Positions 17,536 to 25,321 of a stretch of 64,000 bases of DNA are shown here, piece by piece. Where the stretch lies: NCBI RefSeq assembly GCF_022179545.1, contig NZ_AP025518.1, positions 3,968,001-4,032,000 on the forward strand. The letters are read 5' to 3'. The notes under the pieces are model-generated. The model saw only the letters and a program-made list of their open reading frames with translations, did no database searches and was not told where the DNA came from. Position numbers and translations under genes: made by a program. This DNA is from Mycolicibacterium fortuitum subsp. fortuitum. GTDB taxonomy: Bacteria > Actinomycetota > Actinomycetes > Mycobacteriales > Mycobacteriaceae. The number at the start of each line of letters is the position of its first letter. Within the stretch, counting starts at the first letter, position 1.

Positions 17536-18747
17536 ATGTGGCGCCAACCCAAGGCCGTATGGGCCGTCGCTTTCGCCTCCGTCGTCGCCTTCATGGGCAT
17601 CGGACTGGTCGATCCCATCCTCAAACCGATCGCCGACAACCTCAACGCCTCACCGTCGCAGGTGTCGTTGCTGTTCACCAGCTATATGGCGGTCATGGGC
17701 GTGGCGATGCTGATCACCGGTGTGGTGTCCAGCCGTATCGGCCCCAAGCGCACGCTGCTGCTCGGTCTGGTGATCATCATCGCCGGAGCCGGCCTGGCCG
17801 GGATGAGCGACACCGTGATGCAGATCGTCGGCTGGCGCGCACTGTGGGGTCTGGGCAATGCACTGTTCATCGCCACCGCGCTGGCCACCATAGTGAACTC
17901 AGCCAAAGGTTCTGTGGCACAAGCGATCATCCTCTACGAGGCGGCGCTCGGCCTGGGCATCGCGATCGGCCCGCTGGTCGGCGGGGTGCTCGGCTCCATC
18001 TCGTGGCGCGGTCCGTTCTTCGGCGTCTCCGCGCTGATGGCGTTCGCGTTGGTCATCACCGCCTTCCTGTTGCCCGCGACCCCGCGCGCCGAGCGCGCCA
18101 CCACACTGGCCGATCCGTTCCGCGCCCTGCGCCACCGCGGGCTGCTCGGAGTCGCAATCACCGCACTGCTGTACAACTTCGGCTTCTTCACCCTGCTGGC
18201 CTTCACCCCGTTCCCGCTCGACATGACCGCCCACCAGATCGGGCTGATCTTCTTCGGCTGGGGGCTGGCGCTGGCGTTCACGTCCGTGGTGGTCGCACCG
18301 AGGCTGCAACACCGCTTCGGCACCGTGCGGGTGCTGGTGCTCAACCTGATCGCGTTCACCGCGGTGCTGACGGTGATGGCGGTGTGGACCGACCACAAGG
18401 TCGTGCTGGCGGCGGGTGTCGTGGTCGCCGGTCTGTTCATCGGCATCAACAACACGCTGATCACCGAGACCGTGATGAAGGCGGCACCCGTCGAACGTGG
18501 CGTGGCCTCAGCGGCTTACAGCTTCCTACGCTTCGGCGGTGCGGCTGTCGCACCCTGGCTGGCAGGTGTTCTCGGCGAGCAGATCAGCGTGCACCTGCCG
18601 TACTGGGTGGGCGCAGCCGCGGTGCTGGCCGGTGCCGGCGTGCTGTTCCTGACGCGTCCGCACCTCATCGGGATCGATGTCGAGGAAGAAGAACTGGACG
18701 AGCTCACCGACGAGGCAACGGCGGTCACCGTAGGCTCTGACAGCTGA
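17536..18747 (+). CDS. MFS transporter (drug/metabolite efflux type)
   Basis: A 403-residue major facilitator protein with 12 predicted helices. The loop between helices 2 and 3 carries SRIGPKRTLLLG, the MFS signature A, and helix 4/5 region has ALGLGIAIGPLVGG, close to the antiporter motif C of exporters. A short acidic C-terminal tail (EEEELDELTDEA) follows the last helix. An AGGAG at 17521 provides a ribosome-binding site. It is cotranscribed with the MarR gene, so it likely exports the compound sensed by that regulator. Confidence 0.9.
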   Translation: MWRQPKAVWAVAFASVVAFMGIGLVDPILKPIADNLNASPSQVSLLFTSYMAVMGVAMLITGVVSSRIGPKRTLLLGLVIIIAGAGLAGMSDTVMQIVGWRALWGLGNALFIATALATIVNSAKGSVAQAIILYEAALGLGIAIGPLVGGVLGSISWRGPFFGVSALMAFALVITAFLLPATPRAERATTLADPFRALRHRGLLGVAITALLYNFGFFTLLAFTPFPLDMTAHQIGLIFFGWGLALAFTSVVVAPRLQHRFGTVRVLVLNLIAFTAVLTVMAVWTDHKVVLAAGVVVAGLFIGINNTLITETVMKAAPVERGVASAAYSFLRFGGAAVAPWLAGVLGEQISVHLPYWVGAAAVLAGAGVLFLTRPHLIGIDVEEEELDELTDEATAVTVGSDS

Positions 18748-18801
18748 CGCCGCGTGGCGAAACTCGCCACGGCTGCCGCCGACGCTCCCCACAATGGGTG
18801 G

Positions 18802-19479
18802 ATGTCGCAACAGTTCGACGGCGAGGCCCGACTGTCATGGGTTCTGGCGGGCCTGGCCGGCGTGCTGGGGGCGGCCGCATTCACCCACTCGGCGGGGTAC
18901 TTCGTCACGTTCATGACGGGCAACACCGAGCGGGCGTTCCTCGGCTTGTTCCAGGGCGAGGAGTGGCTGGCGATCGGTGCCGCGCTGCTGTTGTTCGCCT
19001 TCGTCGGCGGCGTAGTGGTGGCCTCGTTGTGCCGCCGCCACCTCTGGGTCAATCATCCCCATGGCGCGACCGTGCTGACGACGCTTGCGCTGGTGGTATC
19101 CACCGTGGTCGACCTCATCGAGCGCGGCTGGACGGCCCGCGACGTTCCGTACGTCCCAATTCTGTTCGTGGCCTTCGGCATCGGCGCCTTGAACACGTCG
19201 TTCGTCAAGGACGGCGAGGTATCGATCCCGCTGAGCTATGTGACCGGGACACTGGTGAAAATGGGCCAGGGCATCGAACGTCACATCAGCGGCGGCCAGT
19301 TGAGCGACTGGCTGGGATATTTCATGCTCTGGGCCGGATTCGCCGGCGGTGCCATCGTCGGTGGCTTCATCGGCTATGTCGTCAGCGGCTCGCAGATGCT
19401 GTTGGTGGCCACCGTCGTCTGCGCGATCACCGCGGCATACACCTATTTCTACTTCGATCGTCACGCGCTGTTGAAGTAG
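18802..19479 (+). CDS. YoaK/DUF1275 family membrane protein
   Basis: A 225-residue DUF1275 protein with about six hydrophobic helices. The family pattern is visible as AAFTHSAGYFVTFMTGNTERAFLG near the N-terminus and NTSFVKDGEVSIPLSYVTGTLVKMG in the middle. ATG 18802 is preferred; an in-frame GTG at 18754 would add 16 polar residues before the family homology begins. DUF1275 proteins are proposed transporters of unknown substrate. It stands alone, 54 bases after the MFS gene and facing a convergent lipoprotein gene. Confidence 0.85.
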   Translation: MSQQFDGEARLSWVLAGLAGVLGAAAFTHSAGYFVTFMTGNTERAFLGLFQGEEWLAIGAALLLFAFVGGVVVASLCRRHLWVNHPHGATVLTTLALVVSTVVDLIERGWTARDVPYVPILFVAFGIGALNTSFVKDGEVSIPLSYVTGTLVKMGQGIERHISGGQLSDWLGYFMLWAGFAGGAIVGGFIGYVVSGSQMLLVATVVCAITAAYTYFYFDRHALLK

Positions 19480-19508
19480 CCGCCACGCGCGTTGGGGCTG
19501 CCCGTCGC

Positions 19509-19565
19509 CGAGATCGACGTGAGGGTCGTTATTCGTCGAGCTTCACGACCCTGGCGTCGATCTCG
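19509..19565. repeat. 57-bp palindromic repeat, copy 2
   Basis: Two 21-base arms (19509-19529 and 19545-19565) that match as inverted repeats at 19 of 21 positions, separated by 15 bases. Each arm starts or ends with the core CGAGATCGACG and carries AGGGTCGT. The left arm is identical, in reverse complement, to the right arm of the element at 11741-11761. It sits 29 bases after the DUF1275 stop. Confidence 0.85.
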
Positions 19566-19635
19566 ATGGGTTATACGCGCTGATACACGCTCACGACTGA
19601 CCATCATGCGGGCTACGACCGTCGAGACCACCAAT

Positions 19636-19664
19636 TCGGGCCGGCCCGATTCGCGTACGCGAAT
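19636..19664. repeat. Pair of adjoining perfect palindromes in convergent gap
   Basis: TCGGGCCGGCCCGA (19636-19649) is followed, sharing one base, by ATTCGCGTACGCGAAT (19649-19664). Both are perfect dyads without spacer. They end 21 bases before the end of the convergent lipoprotein gene, so they may help terminate transcription from both sides; a protein-binding role is equally possible. Confidence 0.6.
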
Positions 19665-19684
19665 GGTGAGCGGCGCAACCGCGA

Positions 19685-20746
19685 CTACAGCGCGAACAGC
19701 AGAAACTGCGTCACCTGGATGGGTGAGAAGTTGTCATCGCTGACGGCGATCACCGACTGTCGGCCGTCGGACAGCTTGGGTCCCAATGTGATTCCCTCGA
19801 TGTTGTCCAGCGGCGCCAGACCGGGCGTTGTGGTCAGATCGGCCAGCAGCGTCTTGCGCATCTCGGTGGAGTCCGCGACCAGACTTGCGCGGTAGATGCG
19901 GACCGCCACGCGGGTGCCGAAACCGCGCTCGATCACCAGGAAGTTCTCGTCGTCGAGCGCCACGAGGTCTGACAGACCGTTCATGCCGCCCGGTCCGGCA
20001 CTGACCGGGTCCAGCGGATACGTGTACTCGCCGTCCACTGCCCCGGAGTCCGCGTCGAAGCGGGTAACACGGGTCGATGCGCCCCGCTGCGCGTCAGGTG
20101 GTGGTCCGTCGTCGTATCCGGGACCTTCCATGGCCGCCCACAGGTAGCGGCCGTCCGGCGTCAGCGTGAGCCCCTCCAGCGTGCTGTTGCGCCGCGGGCC
20201 GTGCTCACCGGCGGACATCCGCAACGCCGGGGGCAGCGTGAACTCGCCGAGAAAGCTGCCGTCGAGGCCGGCGGACCGCACCCAGGGATCCAGCAGGATC
20301 GGTGCGCCGGGTCCCTCGGTCCGCCGCTCCCCCTCACTGGTCCAGTACAGCCGTTGCCTGCGGCCATCGAATGCGATGGCCTCAGGGTCCGGCGGCACCA
20401 CAGGTGGCACCGCATCAGTGTCCAACGGGCGGAACGGTTGTCCGTCACGGTCCAGCCATGGATGGGTACCGACGAACTCGACATCACCGATACCGTTGTC
20501 CGACAGCGTGATCCGCGCGGTGTAGAAACGCGCCGGACCCTTGGCGGAGCGGTCGTCGCTGATGATGTAGTACAGGTCGGCGCCCGGGTCATAGCTGATT
20601 CCCGACAGCCCACCGATCACCGTGCCATCCAGCGTCGCGGCGGGGGCGATCTGGCGTTGCCCGAGGAACTCGAAACTCGCGGCGGCACGCGCGGGAGCAC
20701 AACCGGCCAGGACCAGCAGCCCGGCGGCCAGGATTCGGTACAGCAT
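19685..20746 (-). CDS. Lipoprotein with esterase-like phytase domain
   Basis: A 353-residue secreted protein. The N-terminus MLYRILAAGLLVLAGC is a lipoprotein signal with lipobox LAGC, so Cys17 should be lipidated and the protein held at the outer face of the membrane. The rest matches the esterase-like activity of phytase domain (PF13449-type): GLSGISYDPGADLYYIISDD near the start, a central DPEAIAFDG, and NIEGITLGP towards the end, a beta-propeller arrangement. Its ATG overlaps the stop of the VIT transporter gene (TGATG), so the two are coupled. Actual enzymatic activity is unproven for most members. Confidence 0.85.
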   Translation of the reverse strand: MLYRILAAGLLVLAGCAPARAAASFEFLGQRQIAPAATLDGTVIGGLSGISYDPGADLYYIISDDRSAKGPARFYTARITLSDNGIGDVEFVGTHPWLDRDGQPFRPLDTDAVPPVVPPDPEAIAFDGRRQRLYWTSEGERRTEGPGAPILLDPWVRSAGLDGSFLGEFTLPPALRMSAGEHGPRRNSTLEGLTLTPDGRYLWAAMEGPGYDDGPPPDAQRGASTRVTRFDADSGAVDGEYTYPLDPVSAGPGGMNGLSDLVALDDENFLVIERGFGTRVAVRIYRASLVADSTEMRKTLLADLTTTPGLAPLDNIEGITLGPKLSDGRQSVIAVSDDNFSPIQVTQFLLFAL

Positions 20747-21480
20747 CAGGTGATGACGGCCCCGACCAGGATGCCGACGACGTAGGTCGCTGCGATCGCG
20801 ACGGCGCCGAACAGCAGTTGCCGCAACCCCGCGACGGCCAGCGGTTTACGGGTGAACTTCGCCGCCACAGCACCGGCGATCAACAGACCAACCCCACCGC
20901 AGGCCAGCCCGGCCCACAACGATTGGAAACCGAGCAGGTACGGGATGAGCGGAACGATGGCGCCGATCGCGAACAAGACGAAGGACGATGCGCCGGCCAC
21001 CCACGGCGACGGCTTCTCCGCAGGGTGCACGCCCAGTTCCTGCACGAGGTGAAAGTTCACGGCCCGGTTCTGGTCGCGGTGGATCTCCTCACTGGCTTTG
21101 ACGGCCGTTTCCGGCGTCATCCCCATTTCCTGAAGCATCGCCACCAACTCGGCCTGCTCGGCCTCCGGGTTCTTCAGGAACGACTTGCGCTCGACCTTGA
21201 CCTCGGAATCGACCTGTTCGTTCGCGGTGGTCACCGACGTGTACTCACCGAGCGCCATCGAGAAGGCGCCGGCCAGCAGACCGGCCACGCCGCTGAGCAC
21301 AACGGTCTGTGCCGAGGCGCTGGCCCCGACACCGGCGATCAACGCGGTATTGCTCACCAGACCGTCCATCGCACCGAAGGTCGCTGCGCGCAGCCAGCCC
21401 CCGGTCACGTCGGCATGCCGATGATGGCTCACATGTGGCAAGCCGGTGGGAGACAGCGACTTACCGATCGAGTCCGGCAT
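20746..21480 (-). CDS. VIT1/CCC1 family iron/manganese transporter
   Basis: A 244-residue VIT1/CCC1 family protein. The first helix region contains GWLRAATFGAMDGLVSNTALIAGVG with the family Asp, followed by GAFSMALGEYTSV. Between helices 2 and 3 there is a cytosolic charged segment (about residues 95-150) rich in Glu and Met (AELVAMLQEMGMTPE), which in this family binds metal. Three more hydrophobic helices close the protein. Members move Fe2+ or Mn2+ out of the cytosol. It is the first gene of a two-gene operon with the phytase-like lipoprotein. Confidence 0.9.
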   Translation of the reverse strand: MPDSIGKSLSPTGLPHVSHHRHADVTGGWLRAATFGAMDGLVSNTALIAGVGASASAQTVVLSGVAGLLAGAFSMALGEYTSVTTANEQVDSEVKVERKSFLKNPEAEQAELVAMLQEMGMTPETAVKASEEIHRDQNRAVNFHLVQELGVHPAEKPSPWVAGASSFVLFAIGAIVPLIPYLLGFQSLWAGLACGGVGLLIAGAVAAKFTRKPLAVAGLRQLLFGAVAIAATYVVGILVGAVIT

Positions 21481-21588
21481 GTCGCCAGTCTTTCGCGGCG
21501 AGGTCGAGCTTGTCCAGCAAGGCTCGCCTTCCCAACCGATCCAGGGTCAACGGTCGTATTACCACCGCCGCACGCGTTACCGTCGGAT

Positions 21589-23511
21589 ATGACCTCCACT
21601 GCCGAGCATCTGCGAAATGCGCTGGACGGCCGCTGGCGCGACATCAAAAACGCCATGCGAGCCAGGCTGTCGGACGAGATCTTCCGGCCGCACTACACCC
21701 CGAACACCGTGATCGCCCGGGCAAAAGTGGCCGAGCAGCTCAAGATCATGGCGGCCGCCGGGGCCGCCGAAGACGGGTTCCGCAAAGAACACGGCGGCAA
21801 CGGCGACGTCGGAGCGGCCATCACCCAGATCGAGATGCTGGCCATGAGTGATCTATCCCTCATGGTGAAGGCCGGCGTGCAATGGGGCCTGTTCGGCGGC
21901 GCCATCGAGAACCTCGGCACCGAACGTCACCACAAGGCGTATGTCCGACGGCTCATCGACCTGGACCTGCTCGGCTGTTTCGCGATGACCGAAACCGGTC
22001 ACGGCAGCGACGTGCAGTCACTGGAGACCACCGCCACCTACGACCCGGAAACCCAGGAATTCGTCATCCACTCCCCCACCCCGAGCGCACGCAAGGACTA
22101 CATCGGCGGTGCTGCCGAGACCGCCCGGGTGGCAACGGTTTTCGCTCAGCTGATCACGCCCGACGGAGAAGGCCACGGGGTGCACTGTTTCGTGGTGCCG
22201 ATCCGTGACGACATGGGCAACGACATGCCGGGGGTGACCACCTCCGACTGCCACTACAAGGGCGGCCTGCCCGGCGTCGACAACGGTCGCATCGTCTTCG
22301 ACCACGTGCGCGTCCCGCGGGAGAACCTGCTCAACCGCTATGCCGACGTCGCCCCCGACGGCACCTACAGCTCACCGATCGAGAACCCGGGCCGGCGGTT
22401 CTTCACCATGCTGGGCACGCTGATCCGCGGCCGGGTCACCGTAGGGGGCAGTGCCGCGGCGGCCGCTCGGGTCGCCCTCGACATAGCCACCCGTTATGCC
22501 CTGGAACGCAGGCAGTTCGAAGCTCCCAAGAGCGACGAGGAAGTGCTCATCATGGACTATCTCGTGCATCAGCGCCGCCTGCTGCCGCTGATCGCGAAGT
22601 CCTATGCGCTGCAGTTCGCCCAGAACGAGCTGGTGGCCAAATGCCATGAGCTGCAGACCTCCGACGATCCCGATGCCGAGGAGCAGCGTGAATTGGAGGC
22701 CCGCGCGGCAGGCCTGAAAGCGGCCAACACCTGGCACGCCAGCCGCGCCATCCAGGAAGCCCGCGAAGCCTGTGGCGGCGCAGGCTATCTGGCCGAGAAC
22801 CGGCTGATCGCGCTGCGCGCCGACACGGACGTGTTCACCACGTTCGAGGGTGACAACCACGTGCTGACCCAACTGGTCGCCAAGGAACTGCTCACCGCCT
22901 ACGCCGACGACATCAAGGGAATGAGCCCGGTCGAATGGGTGCGGTTCGCCGCCAACTACGCCGGTGAACGGGTGCTGAAACGCACTGCCGCCGAGACGAT
23001 CATCCAAACCGTCCTCGACACCCGCCAGGACAACGAGGAAGAAGGCAGCCTGTTCAACCGCGGCACCCAGGTCAAGATGTTCGAGGACCGCGAGGAGTAC
23101 ATGCTGGCCTCGGTGGCGCGGCGGCTGCAGGGCAAATCGAAGGAGATGTCGTCCTTCGACGCCTTCAACGCGGTGCAGGATCACGTGCTGCATGCCGCGC
23201 AGGCGCACATCGACCGGGTCATCCTGGAAGCGTTCGTCGCCGGCATCGATGCCTGTGAGGACGACACCGCACGCGAGCTTCTGGCCGATGTCTGCGACCT
23301 GTATGCGCTGTCGGTGATCGAGGACGACAAGGCCTGGTTCATCGAGCACCGCTACCTGTCGACCGAACGCGCCAAGGCCGTCACCCGCGGGATCAACGAA
23401 CGCTGCCGCTCGCTTCGCCCGCACGTCGAAACCCTCGTCGACGGGTTCGGCATCCCGGAGCAATTGCGCTACGCGGCGATGCTCGACCCCGCCGAGCTGG
23501 TCAACGGCTGA
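21589..23511 (+). CDS. Acyl-CoA dehydrogenase/oxidase family protein
   Basis: A 640-residue flavoenzyme, much longer than classical FadE proteins (about 380-400) and close to acyl-CoA oxidases. The flavin-binding pattern CFAMTETGHGSDVQS lies near residues 130-144, and the catalytic base is probably E420 in TFEGDN, a position and motif used by acyl-CoA oxidases. A C-terminal helical domain (about 450-640) completes the ACOX-like layout. It should oxidise an acyl-CoA to the 2-enoyl-CoA, with electrons going to oxygen or ETF. The start is ATG 21589; upstream codons in frame belong to the opposite-strand VIT gene. Divergent from VIT with a 108-base gap. Confidence 0.9.
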   Translation: MTSTAEHLRNALDGRWRDIKNAMRARLSDEIFRPHYTPNTVIARAKVAEQLKIMAAAGAAEDGFRKEHGGNGDVGAAITQIEMLAMSDLSLMVKAGVQWGLFGGAIENLGTERHHKAYVRRLIDLDLLGCFAMTETGHGSDVQSLETTATYDPETQEFVIHSPTPSARKDYIGGAAETARVATVFAQLITPDGEGHGVHCFVVPIRDDMGNDMPGVTTSDCHYKGGLPGVDNGRIVFDHVRVPRENLLNRYADVAPDGTYSSPIENPGRRFFTMLGTLIRGRVTVGGSAAAAARVALDIATRYALERRQFEAPKSDEEVLIMDYLVHQRRLLPLIAKSYALQFAQNELVAKCHELQTSDDPDAEEQRELEARAAGLKAANTWHASRAIQEAREACGGAGYLAENRLIALRADTDVFTTFEGDNHVLTQLVAKELLTAYADDIKGMSPVEWVRFAANYAGERVLKRTAAETIIQTVLDTRQDNEEEGSLFNRGTQVKMFEDREEYMLASVARRLQGKSKEMSSFDAFNAVQDHVLHAAQAHIDRVILEAFVAGIDACEDDTARELLADVCDLYALSVIEDDKAWFIEHRYLSTERAKAVTRGINERCRSLRPHVETLVDGFGIPEQLRYAAMLDPAELVNG

Positions 23512-23517
23512 GGCGGC

Positions 23518-24009
23518 TCAGGGCTTCGGAATCGGGTCGATGGCAGCCAGTTTGCCGTCGTCCCCGATCCGGAACCGTACGGTGGCGATACCGGTGGGAG
23601 ATTTGGGCGAATCCTGACCCTGCTGCCACTGATAGCTCACCACCACGGTGTCGTCGGCGTTGGTGACGACGTTGATGTAGGGCCGCGGCTCAGGGGTGGC
23701 GGGACCGAGCGGAGTCTGCCGGTCGAAGAACAACAGCTGCCCCACACTGTTGGGCTCGGGGTTGGTCTGGCCGACCTGAACCCAGTACAGCCGGCAGTTG
23801 GCGGTGTGCCCGGAATTGACCTGGGTCCACTGCCGACCTGCTGCGGGAGCGGGCAGTTTGGCGATCTGGTCGGCGACGGTGTCGGCGCTCGGGCCGTCCG
23901 ACGGTGCGCAGGTGTCCGGCTTCGGCGGTGGCGCTGAGGGCGGACTCCAACCGCAACCAACCGCGAGAAGACCGACGAAGGCGACGATGGCGATCAGCCG
24001 TGGATGCAC
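23518..24009 (-). CDS. lppP: LppP/LprE family lipoprotein
   Basis: A 163-residue lipoprotein. A short signal sequence ends in the lipobox AVGC. The mature part, with SDGPSADTV, SGHTANCRLYWVQ and LLFFDRQTPLG, matches LppP (Rv2330c) of M. tuberculosis as I remember it. The GTG at 24009 puts the signal peptide at the N-terminus; a longer open frame to 24114 exists but adds residues before the signal. It is convergent with the acyl-CoA oxidase-like gene, 6 bases apart. The function is unknown, and the protein is expected at the cell envelope. Confidence 0.85.
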   Translation of the reverse strand: MHPRLIAIVAFVGLLAVGCGWSPPSAPPPKPDTCAPSDGPSADTVADQIAKLPAPAAGRQWTQVNSGHTANCRLYWVQVGQTNPEPNSVGQLLFFDRQTPLGPATPEPRPYINVVTNADDTVVVSYQWQQGQDSPKSPTGIATVRFRIGDDGKLAAIDPIPKP

Positions 24010-24116
24010 ACCCCCGAGGGTAGCGAATCCGACCGTCTGAACGAGTGGGCTGACGGCGGCGCGTCGATAGGTGACACTGTTTGCGATCACCACCCCCCGA
24101 TCCCAAGGAGACACTG

Positions 24117-24431
24117 ATGGCTTGGTTCCTCGCCATGGAAGGCCCCGCCAACAAGGCCGTGCTGTACCAACTGCAGGAATCAGTCAACGTCCAGCAGATC
24201 GCCGAGGAGATGGCCAGCGCGGCCACCCTTGATCGCGCGGTACCCGTCCCGGCGGTGCTGGCCAACAACCGGCAACAGGTGACGGTGTACGTGCGGCCTG
24301 CGGCCTGGGGCGTGTGGACGTTCTATCAACTGTCCGAAGAGGAGCGAAAAGCTCTCGCGTCGGCGTCCAATCCTCTGGTGGAAGCGCTTACCCAGGCGGC
24401 CCGCCAGGCCCAGGCCCGGCCCCAGTCCTAG
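24117..24431 (+). CDS. Conserved hypothetical small protein
   Basis: A 104-residue soluble protein with no signal peptide or membrane helix. The start is set by a clear ribosome-binding site AAGGAG at 24105-24110, six bases before the ATG. I do not recognise a domain; the sequence has alternating helix- and strand-like stretches (VNVQQIAEEMASAA, QVTVYVRPAAWGVWTFYQLSEEERKAL), which would suit a small alpha/beta protein. The stop codon lies inside a perfect palindrome that probably terminates transcription before the convergent tRNA gene. Confidence 0.75.
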   Translation: MAWFLAMEGPANKAVLYQLQESVNVQQIAEEMASAATLDRAVPVPAVLANNRQQVTVYVRPAAWGVWTFYQLSEEERKALASASNPLVEALTQAARQAQARPQS

Positions 24432-24438
24432 GACTGGG
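24421..24438. terminator. Palindromic terminator overlapping a stop codon
   Basis: CCCAGTCC-TA-GGACTGGG is a perfect 18-base palindrome; as a hairpin it gives a seven-base stem with loop CTAG. The stop TAG of the small hypothetical gene lies in the loop. It is followed by ATTT and separates that gene from the convergent tRNA-Asn. Confidence 0.65.
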
Positions 24439-24452
24439 ATTTCGAGAACTTG

Positions 24453-24525
24453 CTCCCCCGGATGGACTCGAACCATCAACCGCCCGATTAACAGTCGGGA
24501 GCTCTGCCAATTGAGCTACAGGGGA
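24453..24525 (-). tRNA. asnT: tRNA-Asn (GTT anticodon)
   Basis: On the minus strand the acceptor TCCCCTG (24525 downward) pairs with CGGGGGA, the D arm is GCTC...GAGC, the anticodon stem-loop is CCGACTGTTAATCGG with anticodon GTT, and the T arm holds GGTTCGAGTCC. Length is 73 with discriminator G, and CCA is not encoded. M. tuberculosis has its tRNA-Asn at the same place near dnaG. Confidence 0.95.
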
Positions 24526-24699
24526 CTACCTTCCGCGGAAGCTCCGCGGCCGAGCGTTGACTCTAGCGTACGGACCGCCGCTGTCGCCAACTCGCTCCCG
24601 GACGGGCGCGCCGGGGCGGCGGTGAGGCAGGATGGAGCACACATCGGTCGTCCGGGGAGGGCACCGCTTTGGGAGGCCCGTCGCATTGGGAGGAATACT

Positions 24700-24963
24700 G
24701 TGATCCGCTATGCCGCCGTGATCGCCGTCGGCTACGTGCTGGGCGCCAAGGCCGGGCGACGCCGCTATGAGCAGATCGCCAGTACCTACCGTGCGGTGAC
24801 CGCCAATCCGGCCACCAAGGCGGTTCTGGACGCCGGCCGGCGCAAGATCGCCAAGCGGGTCTCGCCGGATCCGCAATTCCTCACGTTGACCCCCATAGAC
24901 GCAGAAACGTCGGTGTACTCCACGAAGGAGTCCACCGACGCTTCGGCCAAACGTAGCTGGTAG
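24700..24963 (+). CDS. Conserved mycobacterial small protein (Rv2342-like)
   Basis: An 87-residue protein that corresponds by position, size and the opening IRYAAVIAVGYVLGAKAGRRRYEQI to Rv2342. The N-terminal 18 residues could form one short membrane helix, followed by a basic segment, as in YtxH-like small proteins. GTG 24700 is preceded by GGGAGG at 24688-24693. An upstream in-frame ATG exists but would start inside the tRNA gene. Function unknown; the gene is convergent with the next small secreted protein, 2 bases apart. Confidence 0.82.
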   Translation: MIRYAAVIAVGYVLGAKAGRRRYEQIASTYRAVTANPATKAVLDAGRRKIAKRVSPDPQFLTLTPIDAETSVYSTKESTDASAKRSW

Positions 24964-24965
24964 GG

Positions 24966-25259
24966 CTAGCCGATACCCTGGTTGATCGAGGTACCCGGCA
25001 ACAGCGGACCGGTGACGATTCCACCCTGCCCCGCGCCCACCCACGGCGTCCCGACCTGGGCAGGCATGCCGTTGGAGTAGGACAGGCACTTGCCGTCCTC
25101 TTTGTTCCCGAACCAAGCCAGGCAGGCCGGCTTGGCCGAGATCTCTGGGCCGGAGGTCGATGTTGCGAAGAACGCCGGGGCTGCCGCTGCGGCCCCCGTG
25201 GCCAGCGCAAATGCGCCAACTGCGACGAACCGTCGTGTCCGCGTACTGAACAGTGTCAC
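24966..25259 (-). CDS. Small secreted protein, unknown function
   Basis: A 97-residue protein with an N-terminal Arg-rich start (RTRRFVAVGAFALATGAAAAAPAFFA) that forms a Sec signal peptide of about 30 residues. The mature part is some 65 residues, Gly/Pro-rich, with two cysteines (in PACLAW and GKCLSY) about a dozen residues apart that could form a disulfide. I do not recognise a family. It lies downstream of dnaG on the same strand, 62 bases apart. Confidence 0.72.
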   Translation of the reverse strand: MTLFSTRTRRFVAVGAFALATGAAAAAPAFFATSTSGPEISAKPACLAWFGNKEDGKCLSYSNGMPAQVGTPWVGAGQGGIVTGPLLPGTSINQGIG

Positions 25260-25321
25260 CAGGTCTGCCTCTCTAGCCTGAAGATGCCCGACTGCTGCTC
25301 ACCCTATCGCGGTGCGGCAGA

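Noticed and set aside
20818..21588. Long extension of the acyl-CoA oxidase frame
   Set aside because: It runs antisense to the VIT transporter gene; the enzyme's homology starts after the ATG at 21589.
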